64,000 nt of DNA, from positions 1 to 64,000 of the forward strand of contig JBAMDO010000028.1 of assembly GCA_037074765.1 (NCBI GenBank). The letters are read 5' to 3'. The notes beneath the pieces are model-generated. The model saw only the letters and a program-made list of their open reading frames with translations, was not told where the DNA came from and did no database searches. This stretch comes from Mansonella perstans (taxonomy: Eukaryota > Nematoda > Chromadorea > Rhabditida > Onchocercidae). Both the position numbers and the translations under genes were made by a program. Shown here piece by piece: positions 12,379 through 25,669 of this stretch. Within the stretch, counting starts at the first letter, position 1. The number at the start of each line of letters is the position of its first letter.

Positions 12379-13644
12379 TCATCCTTCATGGAATGCCGGA
12401 AGCTCATTTCGATTAACACATATCAATTTCCACGTAAAATTATTGCTCTTGGAGAAGAAATAGAAGTCCTGATTGAGATCCTCAATAAATTTGATAATAT
12501 TCTTACGCTGAAGTAGCGCACAAACTAACAGCATCAATAAGCCAAAGCCAATAAACAAGCTACCGCAAATGCGGAAAGGTTCTTCCGATTGCTGCAAATA
12601 TTTGTCAGTTTAATGAAATTTTAATTTTGCTTCAAAAGTACTTTGTATAAATTGCAAATAATTTTAACTTTTTCTAATAATTTAGATAATATGAAAGTCC
12701 TATTCAGGATAGAGAAAAAATAAATGATAGAAAACACGATGAAGCAAACTAGCGCGATCTGCTGGATTAAACTGTATCCGATTAATAAGAAAATTCAAAA
12801 TAAGAGTAAGAAGACAAACCTGACACAACACAATAACGCCACTTAGAAATAATATTACACCAACGACAAACAATCCGGCAACAGTAAGCACAGTACCTGG
12901 TGAACTCGGTGTCTTTTTTTGCATCATTGCCTGCAACAAATTTGACCTGAATCGTATTTTTAGGAAAGATAAAGTGCAATAAGAAATTATTAAGCGACAT
13001 TAAGCAAACATGGCATTCAGTATATGGAATGTAATTTTTGAGTCAGCAATCAAATAATTCATTTGAACAACATTTCAGACAAAATATAAATATGAAAAAA
13101 AGTGGCATTACGAAACCATATAGCCTTGAACTACTATTATGTTGACATCAAGCAATTTCTATTCATAATACTATATGAATTCTGGCTCAGTTAAATTCAA
13201 AATATATACTTTCATATTTGAATCAATTAATCCATTTTCATCACTTTCTTATCCTTTCCTATTCATATCTGTGAATAATTAAAAAATATCGAAGATTATT
13301 AAATAATAAAAAAACACCATTAATTTAAAGTTTACAATGCTTAGAATACAAAAGACTCTCGCAATCTGGAATTATTCAAAATCAATCCATTTTCCTTAAC
13401 TTGCAAATGTAGAAGGCTTGTAATACTCTTTTTTCTATGGATCAAAAAATCATAATTACAAAACTATAGAAAATTAATTGTTGGAAGCAACCTTTTCAAA
13501 AACAGGGGTAATGATAAATTGGAGTGAATCGTTTCGTTGTACTGAATAATGTTTCTTTGGTACTGTTAGACGAAGATTAAATCCACCTGGTGACGATATT
13601 TCCTGAAGTTCCTTTTTTTTACTTTGCTTGCTAACACTGTGCAT
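12379..13644 (-). CDS. Small orphan membrane protein with two transmembrane helices
   Basis: Three exons join in phase 0: 13492-13644, 12820-12930 and 12379-12591 (stop), for about 158 residues. The first exon gives a polar, basic N-terminal segment. The second and third each encode one strongly hydrophobic helix (around TVLTVAGLFVVGVILFLSGV and ICGSLFIGFGLLMLLVCALL) with a short charged loop between. A polar C-terminal tail follows. The start at 13644 follows no clean acceptor, so a 5' exon is possible. An ATG-bearing mini-exon with a good donor lies at 13731-13769, but its phase does not fit and it may be untranslated. I do not recognise the family. The layout, cytosolic N-tail, hairpin of two helices and polar tail, suggests a membrane accessory protein, but this is inference. 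Confidence 0.65.
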
Positions 13645-13769
13645 TGTTAATATTCAAACATAAAATAACATTTTACAATTAGTTTGCCGAAGAATCCGGA
13701 AAAAATCTCAACTTTTTGATGTAAACTTACATTTAAATTTGGTGCCAATTCAGAGCGCTGGATCTTCAT

Positions 13770-16646
13770 TATACTTCGTTAATCTTGTATAGTTGAGTGA
13801 AACGACCGTGATAGTGGCAATGGGAGATTCCCGGTAGATTCCTAGTATAAATTATTCATTACGTTGGAAAAATTTCAAGGATAATTAGATTGACAGTATG
13901 ACTCTCTTGCAACACTGTGCATATTATATTTATAATTAATAAATTTTACTGAAAATAAATGATTCTTCCAATAAGTAACGGTGTTATTTACTATTACTGA
14001 AAAAAACTTATGGTGATGATTGATAGAACCGTGTTGCAATTGCAGATAGCTTTTGATTCAGACAACTCGTTATGCTACGAAGATAGAAAATGAAGCAAAA
14101 TTTGTATCAGGGATCATTCAAGATGGGAAGCATAAATTCTTAAGATATGGAAAAAAACTTAATAAATAATGCATGGCAACCATATGAAATCGAATGAAAC
14201 CGAAAAAATATTGGTACTGGATTAATCGATTGATTGAATGATTGAATTGTTCAATTCAATTGAATTTAATGGAATAAATGATTGGTTAAATCGTTGATTC
14301 GAAAGTTAGTGAGAAAATGTTCTCGCTAACTGTCCTGTGTAGACTGCATATCTATTTGACAAATGGAAGTTATGCTACATTTGTTTGTTTTTCACTGTTC
14401 CTGCACCACCTATCCTACCTTTTCGCATGATTCATCTTTGGCGTAGTTGGCATAGCACAACTGTACTCATTTCTCGTAAACACGAAAAAAAATTATATTT
14501 ATCAAATAGCCAAGATTAAAAATTTGATTATATAAGCTAATAGGTTCACCAATAACGTTATTCTTTATGGTTAAGCATACAGCTCTCTGGAAGAAAGCTA
14601 ATAGCTGACTGTTAATGGTGCTAATCTTTCTTTTATCTCTTCGGGAAATTCGTAAATGCGAGAAATTTATTTTAAAAGATAAAATTTATTACCGTGAATT
14701 ACATCCAACATTATTTTTTAAAGTAAAAGTTCTTCTCAAATTTAAAATTTCTCTAAAATCCTAGAACTTTGTCGCGCAATGATTATTTGAACGACATCAG
14801 CACATATTTGTATTATTCAGTTGGTATTTACGATTGATCCAAATTTATTCCTTCAGGATTCACTCCGTATAATTCAGTACTAATGATTTCATTCTGGAAT
14901 TAGACTGGTTGTAAAAGACGAAAAATCGCTTTTGTTTTGAAATTATCAGCTGCACAGTCATAGGCGGGGAAATTAGACCATGCAGCGCTTTTAATACTGC
15001 GAGAAATTTTAAAATGAAATTGCACCTTCAAAAACTTCCTTATTTTTTGTAAACCTCAAATGTTAATAATTTTATTCTTGATTTAAAATTTGCTACTTTC
15101 ACAAAATGAGTTCGGGCCTTCTGATTAATCATTTGCAGACATTGCAAAATTTTTTTAAGGACTTTGTCCAATGAACTGTAAGCACAAGCATTTTCTGTAA
15201 TTAATTTTCATTTTATAAACAAAGAAGTGTGTAATGATTAGAACCGTTAAATGGCTATCTTTTTCAAATTTTGCAGATTCATTAATTTATTTCAATATTG
15301 CAAAAGACTACAGTGATATGAATAATACTGACAACAGTAAAGTGATCCTCTTATCAGTTTATGAAAGGATGTAAATCGATTTTATATTTATTAGTGATGA
15401 AGAATTGAAAATTATAATCGTGCTTTTCGACATCAAACTTTTTTGCAATTGCTATATAGAAATGCTTTGTTCATAGCCGTACAAAGATTTTCCATACCAT
15501 ATTTTCACATTTTTGTTGTGCATGCTTTAAAAGATGATGTACAAATTCCACGAGCCGATAAATAGAGCATTAAAAATTGAAATATTTCAATTTGCTGCAG
15601 TTGCAGCTATCGATTATATCTTTTCAGCTGCATAAAATTGAAATCTGATATAATTAGCAAATTAGTGTTTGCTTATTATTTTCCTGCAATTAATGCATTT
15701 GTTTTTAGGATCCATGTCAGAAAATGGTTCACAAAAAGCATTATTCACTGCTTGTTATCAGTTTTCTTTGACCGATACAGATCTTAGATTTTTTAATTAA
15801 TTTTAATAAAGTTAGCCATGATAAATTGATGCCAGCAAAATAAAAAAAGTAAAAAAACAATGATGCTTTTGGATTAAACAATTTTGAAATGAATTTAAGT
15901 GATTTCTTTATATAGCTTATTTGATTTTTTTTATTTGAACTGGACCAAAACAAGCCAGTGGAAAATGATGAAACACCGCATATCACGTCATTATTGTGGA
16001 AAACTGAGTGTATAAATGCAAAGTATGAAGCATTTTTAAAACTGTTCTGAATTAATGAAAAAACCATTAACTTGAGCAGTCACGTATTTATTACACAAAA
16101 AACGAACTTCATTGATGCTAAAGTTTAATGTTTCGATGCGGTTGGGACTGAACTAAAGTCTGTGTAATTCACTTGTGTTCAAGTCATCACCGCCTACGGA
16201 GTATTATACGACGACAGTCAACAAATGAATGAGTAATCGCATTTGTAACGAACGAAAAACTTATATCAATCAGTACTTTCAAGGAGACAATACTCGGAAA
16301 TATTCCTCGTCGATAAAAACATCTCTCAAAGAACAGCATAACAAAAAAATGGAAAATTGCATTGGAAGTGAACCAATTGTTAATTAAATATTAGTGAAAA
16401 ATGAATTTTTGTGAAATTTTTCTACAATATTGGAACTTTCAATTTAATGGTAAAGAAATGATGTTAGTTACATCACTCTTTATTAAAAAAAAAGTAGCAA
16501 ACTGCTTGAAATCTGGGTCTTTCATTCTTAAAATTCAGGAGTCCCTGCAGGTGAAAATAAATTTATGAAAATACAATCAAATTTTAATGTAAAATTAGGA
16601 ACAAGTATATGGAGAAAATGGAGTAATATATTATCAATTCCTTAAA
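13770..16646. other. Intergenic spacer upstream of the two-helix gene and downstream of the collagen
   Basis: About 2.9 kb of AT-rich DNA. One 108-codon open frame on the minus strand (15741-16067) is Phe/Ser/Lys-rich, lacks recognisable motifs and I do not treat it as a gene. Nothing else is supported. Confidence 0.55.
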
Positions 16647-19600
16647 TCATCTCCTGGTACCATCTTCAAAGAAAACACCACCATCAATAGCGCAATATTT
16701 AGGACAAATACCTTTTTCTCCTGGTGTTCCTGGAGGTCCAGCAGGTCCAGGAGGTCCAGGTTGTCCATCAACACCTGGCGGTCCATCTGGACCTGGAGAT
16801 CCCTTTGGTCCTGCTGGTCCCGGTGCTCCATCAGCACCTGGTGCTCCAGGCGGTCCTGGAGGACCGGGTGGTCCTGGATCACCGGGCTCACCTGGTTCGC
16901 CTGGTGTAAGTGGTTCACTCTGCGCTGGTATGCCGGGTTCACCAGGCGGCCCTGGTGGCCCTTGCTCACCTGGTGGCCCCGGAGGACCTCGTGGTCCGGG
17001 GCTTCCCGGACTTGCATCCGTACCTGGCCGGCCGGGTGCGCCAGTATCCCCAGGATCTCCTGGTGCTCCCGGTGGTCCTGGTGGTCCAGGTGGTCCTAGA
17101 AATATGAGTAAATTAGGAAAAAGATGACATATTTTATAGAAACTTCATCCAAGTTTCAAGTTCCAGCAAAATCATTGCAGCGAATACTTACACTGAGACA
17201 TGACAATGATCCTCAGATCCAACATAAGTTTCTGAATTCAAAAAGCTACCCCAAAAAATTTTTGAGATTCTAGACGGCTTGACGTTTAATAAGCTAATTG
17301 TGTAATAATATTTTATTTACAAGTTTAAAAAACAGTACCTTGGGGACATGGCTTACACGGTGGAGGTGTCATAGGTTCACAGGGAGCAATTGGTGGTTTG
17401 CCTGGCATTCCAGGATTCCCAGGTACACCCGGCTTACCAGACTTTCCTGGTTTACCTGGAGGACCTGCTGGGCCTGGTGGCCCCGGAATGCAACAACCTT
17501 CGCAGTGTACATTTGGAGCGGAGTTCACCTCAGCATAACCTGCTTGTCGTGCTGTTCTGTTATTAGGTCTGAAACCTTTAGGTGCTTTCTTCATATAATT
17601 CACTTCATTGTATATATCACTCGCTGAACCCTGAAATTTTGATAATTCGATTCTTCAAATTATCATATTCATTGGTGATTTCGGCTAAAAATAACCATTT
17701 TTAGATTAACAGTTTTTTGAAGTTATACAAAAGCATGACCGCAAAGTAACTGCGATTCATTGTTGCCAGCATTTTGTCCCAAGAATTGAAAGAGAAGTAA
17801 AACAGTGTTGACTGCTTATGCTATTATTCTATCGAACAAATAAGTCAATTATTCTCGAACTGCCTGTCATTTAGTGTAGCGTCTCACTCAATCGTGACCT
17901 TTCAATAAAAGATCAATGTATCAACAGTTTAACTAAATTCTTGAAAAGTCTGTCAAAAGTTGCAGATTAAGTACAGGAAATAAGAATGATTCAATTATAT
18001 AAACGAGTCACAGAATTGGAAAAAAGAACTTTACGATTTCCATTTCTACAAAATACTATAACTGCCAAACTAAAACAGCGATCAGATGTTGATACTCGCA
18101 TCTGTAAATTATTAATACAATAGCAAAACTGTAGTGGCGAAAGCATACTTCAAAAAGTTATTGAATCTTTGAAATGAAATCTTTGAAAAATCTTTGAAAT
18201 GGATTAGGCTTTGATTTTAACACCTTGCAAACAAATCGCTGCTAAGTATTCATTGTTCATTCTGCTCAGCACTTTTGCAAAATTTTGTTGTTGTTAGAGT
18301 CGTTCCGATACCCTTATTTATCATTAATTATTTGAAACAAATTAAACAATCGGATGAGAACTATGCAAATTTAAAAATGATTTTATTTGGAATTATAATC
18401 ATCCATCGTAAGTTTGACAATTTCCCTTCTCTCACAAAAATATTAGTTTTCTAAATTTCGGATTGAAGTAGAGAAATGATAGAGTCAAAAGCAAATGATC
18501 CATGTTTCATTCATGTCCAAATTCTCCATTTATGCCTAAGGATATCAACTAAAAATCTTACTTCCTCATCTTTACTTGATTAAAATTTATACAAGTAAAT
18601 ATTTGCCTTTATCAGTTCCATGCTACCTAATGGCTTTATTCTAGTGAATTCTAGGCCTCCATTGAAATGACTGATTTGAAAACTATTTGTGATTAAAATT
18701 GTTTGTCGCCCAAGAAAAGGTAAAATCTTTATATTACCGGAAAACAGATGAGATTTCGATTTTGATAGTAATAAAAAAATGATCAGAAGCTCAAATATTT
18801 GCCATGAGTGTGTTTAGAACTGATGAGAAGTCTTAGGGAAAATTCAACACTTGTTTAGAAAATTCCTTTCATTTGAAGCCTTATTTTGCTTTCTTGATTA
18901 GACTAGAGTGTGTGAAAATCCAGAAATACAGGATTGGGAGAAGTAAAGTGATGAAGTTTAATTTGATGGTTGTCTGTCAATCACAATTGTAAATTGCTTG
19001 AAATCCGAAACTTATCAACAAGGATGAGGGTATATGCAAAACAGCATTCATCCTTTTTTCACTTTCTTTGCTCTGCTTTTGTCCAAGAACAAATGCCGAC
19101 TTTTGACCCAAATTTTATATTCACTGCAGCTACGATCATAAATTCGATGACCTGATTCGCTATCGATATGTGCTGTGGTACAGAAAAGAAACGAATTCTT
19201 TTATCATCCCAAATGTGCCCTGATTGACAAGTTCCTGACAATTGTATTTTATGATTAACAGTGGATTACTATTAAAGATGCTAATTAATGGATTTATTTA
19301 AATATGCCAAATAAGTTCCTAGAAGCCTTAAGCAGATTAAGAAAGTAACGAACTTTCTACTTAACTTAAACGGTACCAGTGAAGTGTCAGCAGTGATTAA
19401 TTGACTGACAAGGAAAAAATGATATGAGCTCAAATAGTTGATTGATTCGCTACCTGTACAAAACGAATCCACAAATGCAAAAATTTCAGAAAATATCATT
19501 AATGATATCACGATTTTTTTCTGGAATACTCTGCAATGTTGCAGAAATTGTGATTTCTGGACAAAAACGTCAGAAAAAGAAAAAAAAGCACGCAAAGAAT

Positions 19601-19963
19601 TAAAAAAACAAATAAAAAAACTTAAAAATGTTTGTTAATCCACATACTGTATTTTGTGAAACACAATTTTCGAAAAATCTCAGGAATTATTGTCAAAGAA
19701 TTGAAACTGATGAACTTTGAACTGTTATTTTATTTCATTTGACTTCTCAAAATCGAAAAAATTTTATTTAAGAAATTCTTCCAAGTGTTGCAAGAAACTA
19801 CCTTGCAATAATTAATTTCATGATGCATTTGTCGCCTTACATGTGCCACATAATTATAAACCATCGGTAACGATACGACAACAGATAATACTGCGACAAT
19901 TGAAAATGATACAGCAGAATAGGCAACAAATTTATAGGCTTTTATACGACTATCCGATTCCAT
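16647..19963 (-). CDS. Cuticle collagen, about 300 residues, three exons
   Basis: Structural protein of the nematode cuticle, secreted by the hypodermis and crosslinked in the exoskeleton. Exons: 19802-19963 (ATG at 19963), 17339-17630 and 16647-17095 (stop), with a 2.2-kb first intron. Exon 1 encodes the usual N-terminal non-collagen region: a short polar start, a hydrophobic anchor ([20 protein letters not shown]) and then [11 protein letters not shown]. Exon 2 carries a subtilisin-like cleavage candidate (RTAR), a Cys pair (CEGCC), a short Gly-X-Y block and a Pro/Cys-rich interruption ([14 protein letters not shown]). Exon 3 is a long Gly-X-Y domain with an interruption ([10 protein letters not shown]), closed by the two-cysteine knot ICPKYC and the tail [12 protein letters not shown]. 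Length, layout and Cys spacing are typical. The exact collagen subgroup was not assigned. Gly-X-Y repeats read open on the opposite strand too, but that is a shadow. Confidence 0.96.
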
Positions 19964-22856
19964 TGCCACTTCTGGAATTAAGATTGTATAAAGTTCTGCA
20001 CACTGCTGCTGAACGATTCTAACGAATAAAACTGCAATATTCCGTCTGTAGAGAACGGAAAGATAGATATGGTAAGTCATAATTAAAGAATCAGTAAGTG
20101 AGGAACTGATTAGTAGCCGATGATCGAGTTTTGGAACTAACTGACTAATACCTTAGGACAACAAATAATTCTTTCCTATCCGTAATCAAAGAAATGTAGA
20201 CGTATAAATTGGATTACATTTGCTGTGTCATAATGTACATCCGTACAACTTAGATCATTTAAATAGGCCTTCGTGGATTGGAATGTCTACTCCTCCCTTC
20301 TGAAAACCCTTTTCCCCGACCCATATCTATCACCTCATCCTACGCATCACCAATCTCTTCGGCATGATAAGACAATAGATGATGGTAATTATTTAGAATG
20401 AGAACTATGGAAGACATATGTTCAAATCTTTCATCTTCATCTCTCTCATTTTTTATTTTTTGTGGAGTAGTATGAAATGCATAAATGAAATGTTTACTTC
20501 CGAAGAAATAAATGAAACACATTGTAATTTCCACAAACAAGTTATTATAGTAACTTCATCCTTCAGTTTCTTTAAACAACCTGAATTGCGGTGTCGATAA
20601 ATGCCTAACATTAAAATGGATATAAAGCATGCTGTCAACAGCTTATAGATTGAAGTATACATGGATATATTTCACGAATATAAAAATATTAGATGTTGTA
20701 TTTAACAGTCTTAAATCAAAACTTGAAAATAGCTGAATATAGACAATATTCATAAGTGCAGTGTGTTTTACTTTGTCATGCAAATGTACAGAACATGATA
20801 GATATCATAACTAATTCAAAATTTCGTGGTATTTTAAGGATTCACTTTTATATCTTTTCCAATACATTTGAGGCGTAAATCTGAAATGAAACCGAAAGCT
20901 GTTTTGTCAGATTCTTTTGACAGTCAGTTTGATTGACTTGTAAAATTTCTCAAATGTAATTTTTTCCCTGTTGAACAGTCCACGTGATGAAATAGAAGGA
21001 TTGGCAATAAAGTATCCTAGTTGCAACTTTGAAAAAAATTGGGTTAATCAAACCAATTGCACAAAGTTTCCAAGTAATAAACTTTACTGAAGCTATGAAT
21101 GCATTGGCAATAAAGAATTTATGACAGGTCGCTATGGAGATATTAAAGGAAAAAAATTTAATTAGAAAACAATTTAAAAAGAACAACTCGAATGACCATT
21201 GCGTGTTTTGTTACAATAGGGATCCAATAATGTCCTAGATATCTCTTCTCCTCTTTTTCTACTACATGGCGAATTCCTTTTTCGCTATATACAATTAGGA
21301 ATTCTTTGTTGTATGCATTCACAGCTTTAGTGAAGCTTATTATTTGAAAAGTTAGTATAGCTAGTTTGATTGATTCAGTCTTTTTCAAAGTTGCAATTGG
21401 ATATTCAAAACTTGTGCTGATCAAAATTTTTGGATAAGAGAATGATAGAACAACGATCAGAACTTCTGATTTAATGAAAATGGTATTGAGCACAAAAGAT
21501 ATTTGTGTGGAAGGAAATATGGACTGGTAGGATAGTTTTAGGAGTTTGAAATCAGAGTGAACAGAAAGAAAATTAAAATAAGAAAGGAGGAAAAGGAAAA
21601 AAGAAACATATCTCGTCCAACCGTTCTTACTGTTAAATTAGTGAAATTATTTTTGAAACTAATCGATTCATTTTGCTTAATTAGATGATTTTTAAATATA
21701 AATTGAACTCATGAAAGAGATCATACTTTCAAGCGAAGGAATAGCAAAACAGAATAGTCATTACTTATCTCCCATAGATTCATCATTTGCATTGAGCAGA
21801 AACCACATTTCTTCATTTTAAATCTAAGAACAGAAAAGTTCTATTTCCATACATTACTTGCATTTTCATATTGTTAACTTTTATTGATCGCCAGACAAAA
21901 GAAATTTAAAATCACTAATTGATGCTGTATTTAATCGACATCGAAACACAAATTAATATGGAAAATCTACAGCAAAAATCCCGCTCACTTTGTCCCTTTT
22001 GGTTTAGCATTTTTTGAAAAGGAATATTTCTTGAAAACTTTCCATCCAATCCTTATGCAATCGTATTACATGTATAGTGATAGAAGCCAAGTCCTGCTCG
22101 TGCACATAAACATACTAGAAACGATTGACAATTATCAATCCATTGAAACTTCTTCCAGTCAAGCAAATTTAAAACAATCCTTTCAACCAAGTTCCACAAA
22201 TTCTTTACCATTACAAAGCATTGAACATTTTTCTAGTTAATATTAGAAATTATCATTCATCTTTCTTCAGAAATCATTTTTAACAACTTTAATTTTAGTC
22301 CTTGCTATATCATATGTTTAAATTCGCGATGAGTTTGTTTGATTCGATTAATATGAACAAAAAATTCATCCTTCTATTTAAATCAAAAACTCTTTCGTTA
22401 CCTTAATTGCCGATTCCTCCCTGAGAACTAATTCCATCTGACAATTTGATTGTGTTACTAAAGTGCTATGTTTCATTCACTGATGAGATCAGCCAAATCA
22501 TAATTTAAGATACGTCTGATCGAAATTCTATTGAAACCTTTTATGAAAAGTTCATTTTCGAAATCTTTCCTATCAAAAGAATTTCCAACCACTGAACGTT
22601 TGAAAAATGAAAAGCGATTATATAAAAAAATATCGTTCATACGCGCTATACAATGATTTTAAGGCAAAAATGATATGAGAAATAACACTTCCAAAATCTC
22701 CGCAAAAAGTTTCAAAACAAACTTTCTCAATGCTAAAAATCTTCTCTTTTTGGGCCTTCTAGAAGTACGAAGATATGGAAATATGAAGTTGCAAACAACT
22801 GCTAGTTAGTTTCATTTTTTTTTTTGAACAAAATACTTCCACGGAATAAAATACAT
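19964..22856. other. Spacer between collagen promoter and the nucleotidyltransferase gene
   Basis: About 2.9 kb. The right-hand part follows the 3' end of the nucleotidyltransferase gene; the left-hand part should hold the collagen promoter, though no motif could be assigned. A diverged inverted duplication at 21012-21406 is listed separately. Short open frames elsewhere show no motif or splice context. Confidence 0.55.
21012..21406. pseudogene. Diverged inverted duplication with coding-like arms
   Basis: The arm 21012-21121 (plus strand) and the arm 21299-21406 (read on the minus strand) match along about 105 bp. They translate to similar peptides, around VATLKKIGLIKPI and FTEAMNAL in one and IATLKKTESIKL and FTKAVNAY in the other. 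The plus arm runs into an in-frame stop at each end, so it is not a working exon. Conservation at the peptide level suggests both derive from a coding sequence, perhaps the C-terminal part of a zinc/quinone-type oxidoreductase, but that family guess is weak. About 180 bp separate the arms. Confidence 0.5.
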
Positions 22857-25669
22857 CTATTTCATAGATATCGGCCAATTAAGACAATGACCGGCAAGCA
22901 TAGCTCTTTTGGTAACTTGAAAGGCATTTGTTAACAAATCTGCTCCTCCTTTAACACGGCAAACTGTGGTTGAAGCGTAGGGATCAAATATTGAAACTTG
23001 TTGTTCGTGTTCATTACTGAAACAAACTTAGCTTTAACATGCATGAAAATAAGAATTTATCAACTTAATTAATTAAATTTAAATTTGTTAAAAAATTTGA
23101 AATTTGTTAATACCTATAATTTATTCTAATTTTTAAATTCAATTTATAATTTGTCTCAATTTCTAGTGTTATTATTCTATTGAATCTTCATTCGCCTTAT
23201 TAGCAGGAATTGAAAAAATAAAAAAACATGCAAACCGCCACAACTGAAAAAATAAAAAAAATATGCAAGCCACCGCAATAAAACTTAAAATAAAATTTAA
23301 CATCTCAAATACCATCCCACAAAACCAATAAGCAATTTGGAAAAAACTGACTTTTAAATTAATGGTTAGGAAGTATTCAGACATTACTAGACAGAAAAAA
23401 CATGCTGAGGCAGAGTTATTCGAGAAAAACAAACGAATAGCTTACCCAAATTGGTTCTTTTCGGTAACAGTGGCATTGTTTAGATGAAAAGTGGTGTTAT
23501 TGAAATCATATTTTGCATAATGGCTAACAAACAGCAATATTAATTTTGCCACATCTGGTTCTTGTTTTTCTTTGAAATTCAAATCTTTCTAAATTCATAC
23601 TTAGCATAAAGAACTTTAACTTGGAAATGTCCATTTATAATTCAATAAATTATGATTCAAAACTAAATTCAAAACAATAAACAAAAAATTTAGAAAAAAA
23701 CATACAGGTTTCCCATATAAAGATATTGCTACTCGTTGAATTGGTAAAGTAGGCCTCAAGTTTCCCTTGAATTTTTTGCATATAACTGGTAAAACAGGTT
23801 GAATACCGTAAGAACCAGTGCACTAAAAAAAAAAAGTTGAAGACTGATTACGTTAATCATGAGGAATTTTTTCGAAATAGAGATTTAACTAATAATATTT
23901 ATGTCTAATATCAAACTTAAAAGGACAGAAATGATAATCAATGCAAATAGTTCAAGGATCAAACGAAAATCTAACTATCAGAAATGTAAGCTTATAAAAA
24001 GATCCATAACAAAGGTACTGCTATTGCAGGAAAATATGCTGCACATGCAGTATGGTCCTGCTCAAAATCTGTTTATTGTGCTGACAAAAATGACTTTCAT
24101 ATACCTGCAAAAAATGTAGAACCAACATCAGCACATGATAGGTGGAAAATAAACCATGCTTGCTGTCCTTCAGTCGTTGCGATTCTAGCCATTTTTGCGC
24201 CCACATGTTCAATAAAGCAACCCGCTCGTCATACTAAATTCAAATTTAATTAAGAAACAAATTTTCTTAATATACCAAAAACAAAGCAATAGAATTTGAA
24301 TATATATGTAATAAATTCAATCAAATTCAATCACTTCAGCACACTGTCGAACAAAGCAGGTGTTTCTAATTGATGCATATTTCTCGAATTGAATATCAAC
24401 TTGCATGTGCTTCTGCGTCTTTAAGTGAAGAATTGGTACCCGAGCTGTGTGAATAATATCTGTCTCAGACCAGTCGAACTCTTTACGCATGGAAGATTCT
24501 TCGATTCTGGTTTTCACTTCTGTCATAAAAGTTCTACAAACAAGGTATAAGTTTTCAAAAAGCAAAGTAAAACAACAAAATTTGTTTAGGTAAAATCAGG
24601 ATACCAGGTCTTATCTGATTCCACCAATTTTGACACACAGCATTCAGGTTTCTGCAGCAGTACTATAGCAGTACTACGTAATTATACTGTACAACATCTG
24701 TAATAATACATATCACAACGAACAGAGGTTGAATTCAAAAACTGTTTTAAAACACATACCGTCTAAAATTTTCCTTTGAGAGCAACCGTAATAGTTTTTC
24801 ACGCTGTTTTTCATCAGTCGTTGACAAATAAACTAAATCGATATCTGATACACCACTAGCAAGTCCTGAAGCAGTTGAACCTACGGGTACAAGGTACTGT
24901 CCATGATCACGTGCCAAGACTCGACGTAAACCCACTATAATGCTGTTTCGATATTGGAGAGTCTGAAGAAAGAAGTTAAATTCAACAGTTAAGTTATAAA
25001 ATAGAAAGTCGCTTAGAAAGAATATTTTACTCTAATCACAGTAAACAAAGTTCAATAACAGTCATATCGTCATTTTATGTAACCTGCGTACCAAATAACT
25101 GTAGTCTAAGTTAAGAGGAACAATAAAGTCGCTTCAAAAAGCGTTACGAAAATTTTATCGCCAACTGGCTTAGAGGAAATGAACATTCGGAAGGTTTCAA
25201 AAACAACTTAAATTGGCCAATTAAAAGTGTTTGAATGAAATAATGTTAAATATCGGATATATTTTGATGCAAATATCATTTTTAGAAGAGAACATCCAGT
25301 GCTCTCAATCGCTAATTATGAGCTACATTTCAGCGATCTGTTACTACACATTTATTGTCCTTTGGAGGTATCAAAAGAATTAGAATTATTAAATGGAAAA
25401 TTTGAGGAAATTACCTGCAAGTAACTATTGTGTTGCTGAATCGCTTCCTCTCTAATAAGCATAGACAATCGTTGCAACTCCTCCGGATGCTTGCGGACCA
25501 TAAATTCCACAAAACTATCACATATTGCGAACTTTTTTCCATCATTTCTTACTGCTACAGTTGTTGAGCATGTTGCCTCCTGACCTTTAACACTATTATA
25601 TCGAATTTTTGTCCGAACTGGTTGTATTGTATAACAAACAGCATACAACTGTAGTACACGTGTTTTCAT
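22857..25669 (-). CDS. Non-canonical poly(A) polymerase / terminal nucleotidyltransferase (Cid1/GLD-2/MTPAP-like)
   Basis: Adds A or U residues to RNA 3' ends. Seven exons join in phase: 25415-25669, 24760-24962, 24335-24533, 24105-24233, 23706-23822, 23446-23588 and 22857-23016 (stop), about 400 residues. The nucleotidyltransferase core is complete: the helical GS loop and first metal ligands in VGSTASGLASGVSDIDLVYL (D-I-D), and the third Asp in MQVDIQFEKYASIRNT. The PAP/central domain follows (STYHVLMLVLHFLQ), then a PAP-associated region ending in SIFDPYASTTVC and ITKRAM-like helices. No RNA-recognition or zinc-finger domain is present. ATG at 25669 was chosen as the first in-frame Met. 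The N-terminus (MKTRVLQLYAVCYTIQPVRT) is basic with no acidic residue, which would fit a mitochondrial presequence, but this is inference; a cytoplasmic GLD-2-type role is the alternative. Confidence 0.88.

Noticed and set aside
12379..13769. ATG mini-exon at 13731-13769 as the coding start of the two-helix protein
   Set aside because: Its donor leaves phase 0, but the next acceptors (before 13640) need a two-base carry; kept only as a possible untranslated exon.
15741..16067. 108-codon minus-strand open frame as a gene
   Set aside because: No recognisable motif, AT-driven composition, no splice context.
16724..17127. Gly/Pro-rich and other open frames on the plus strand opposite the collagen
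   Set aside because: The complement of Gly-X-Y codons (GGN/CCN) also reads as Gly/Pro; the minus strand has the anchor, Cys knots, splice sites and stop.
19281..19638. Open frames inside the long collagen intron
   Set aside because: Low-complexity translations within the 17631-19801 intron, with no acceptor/donor pairs in phase.
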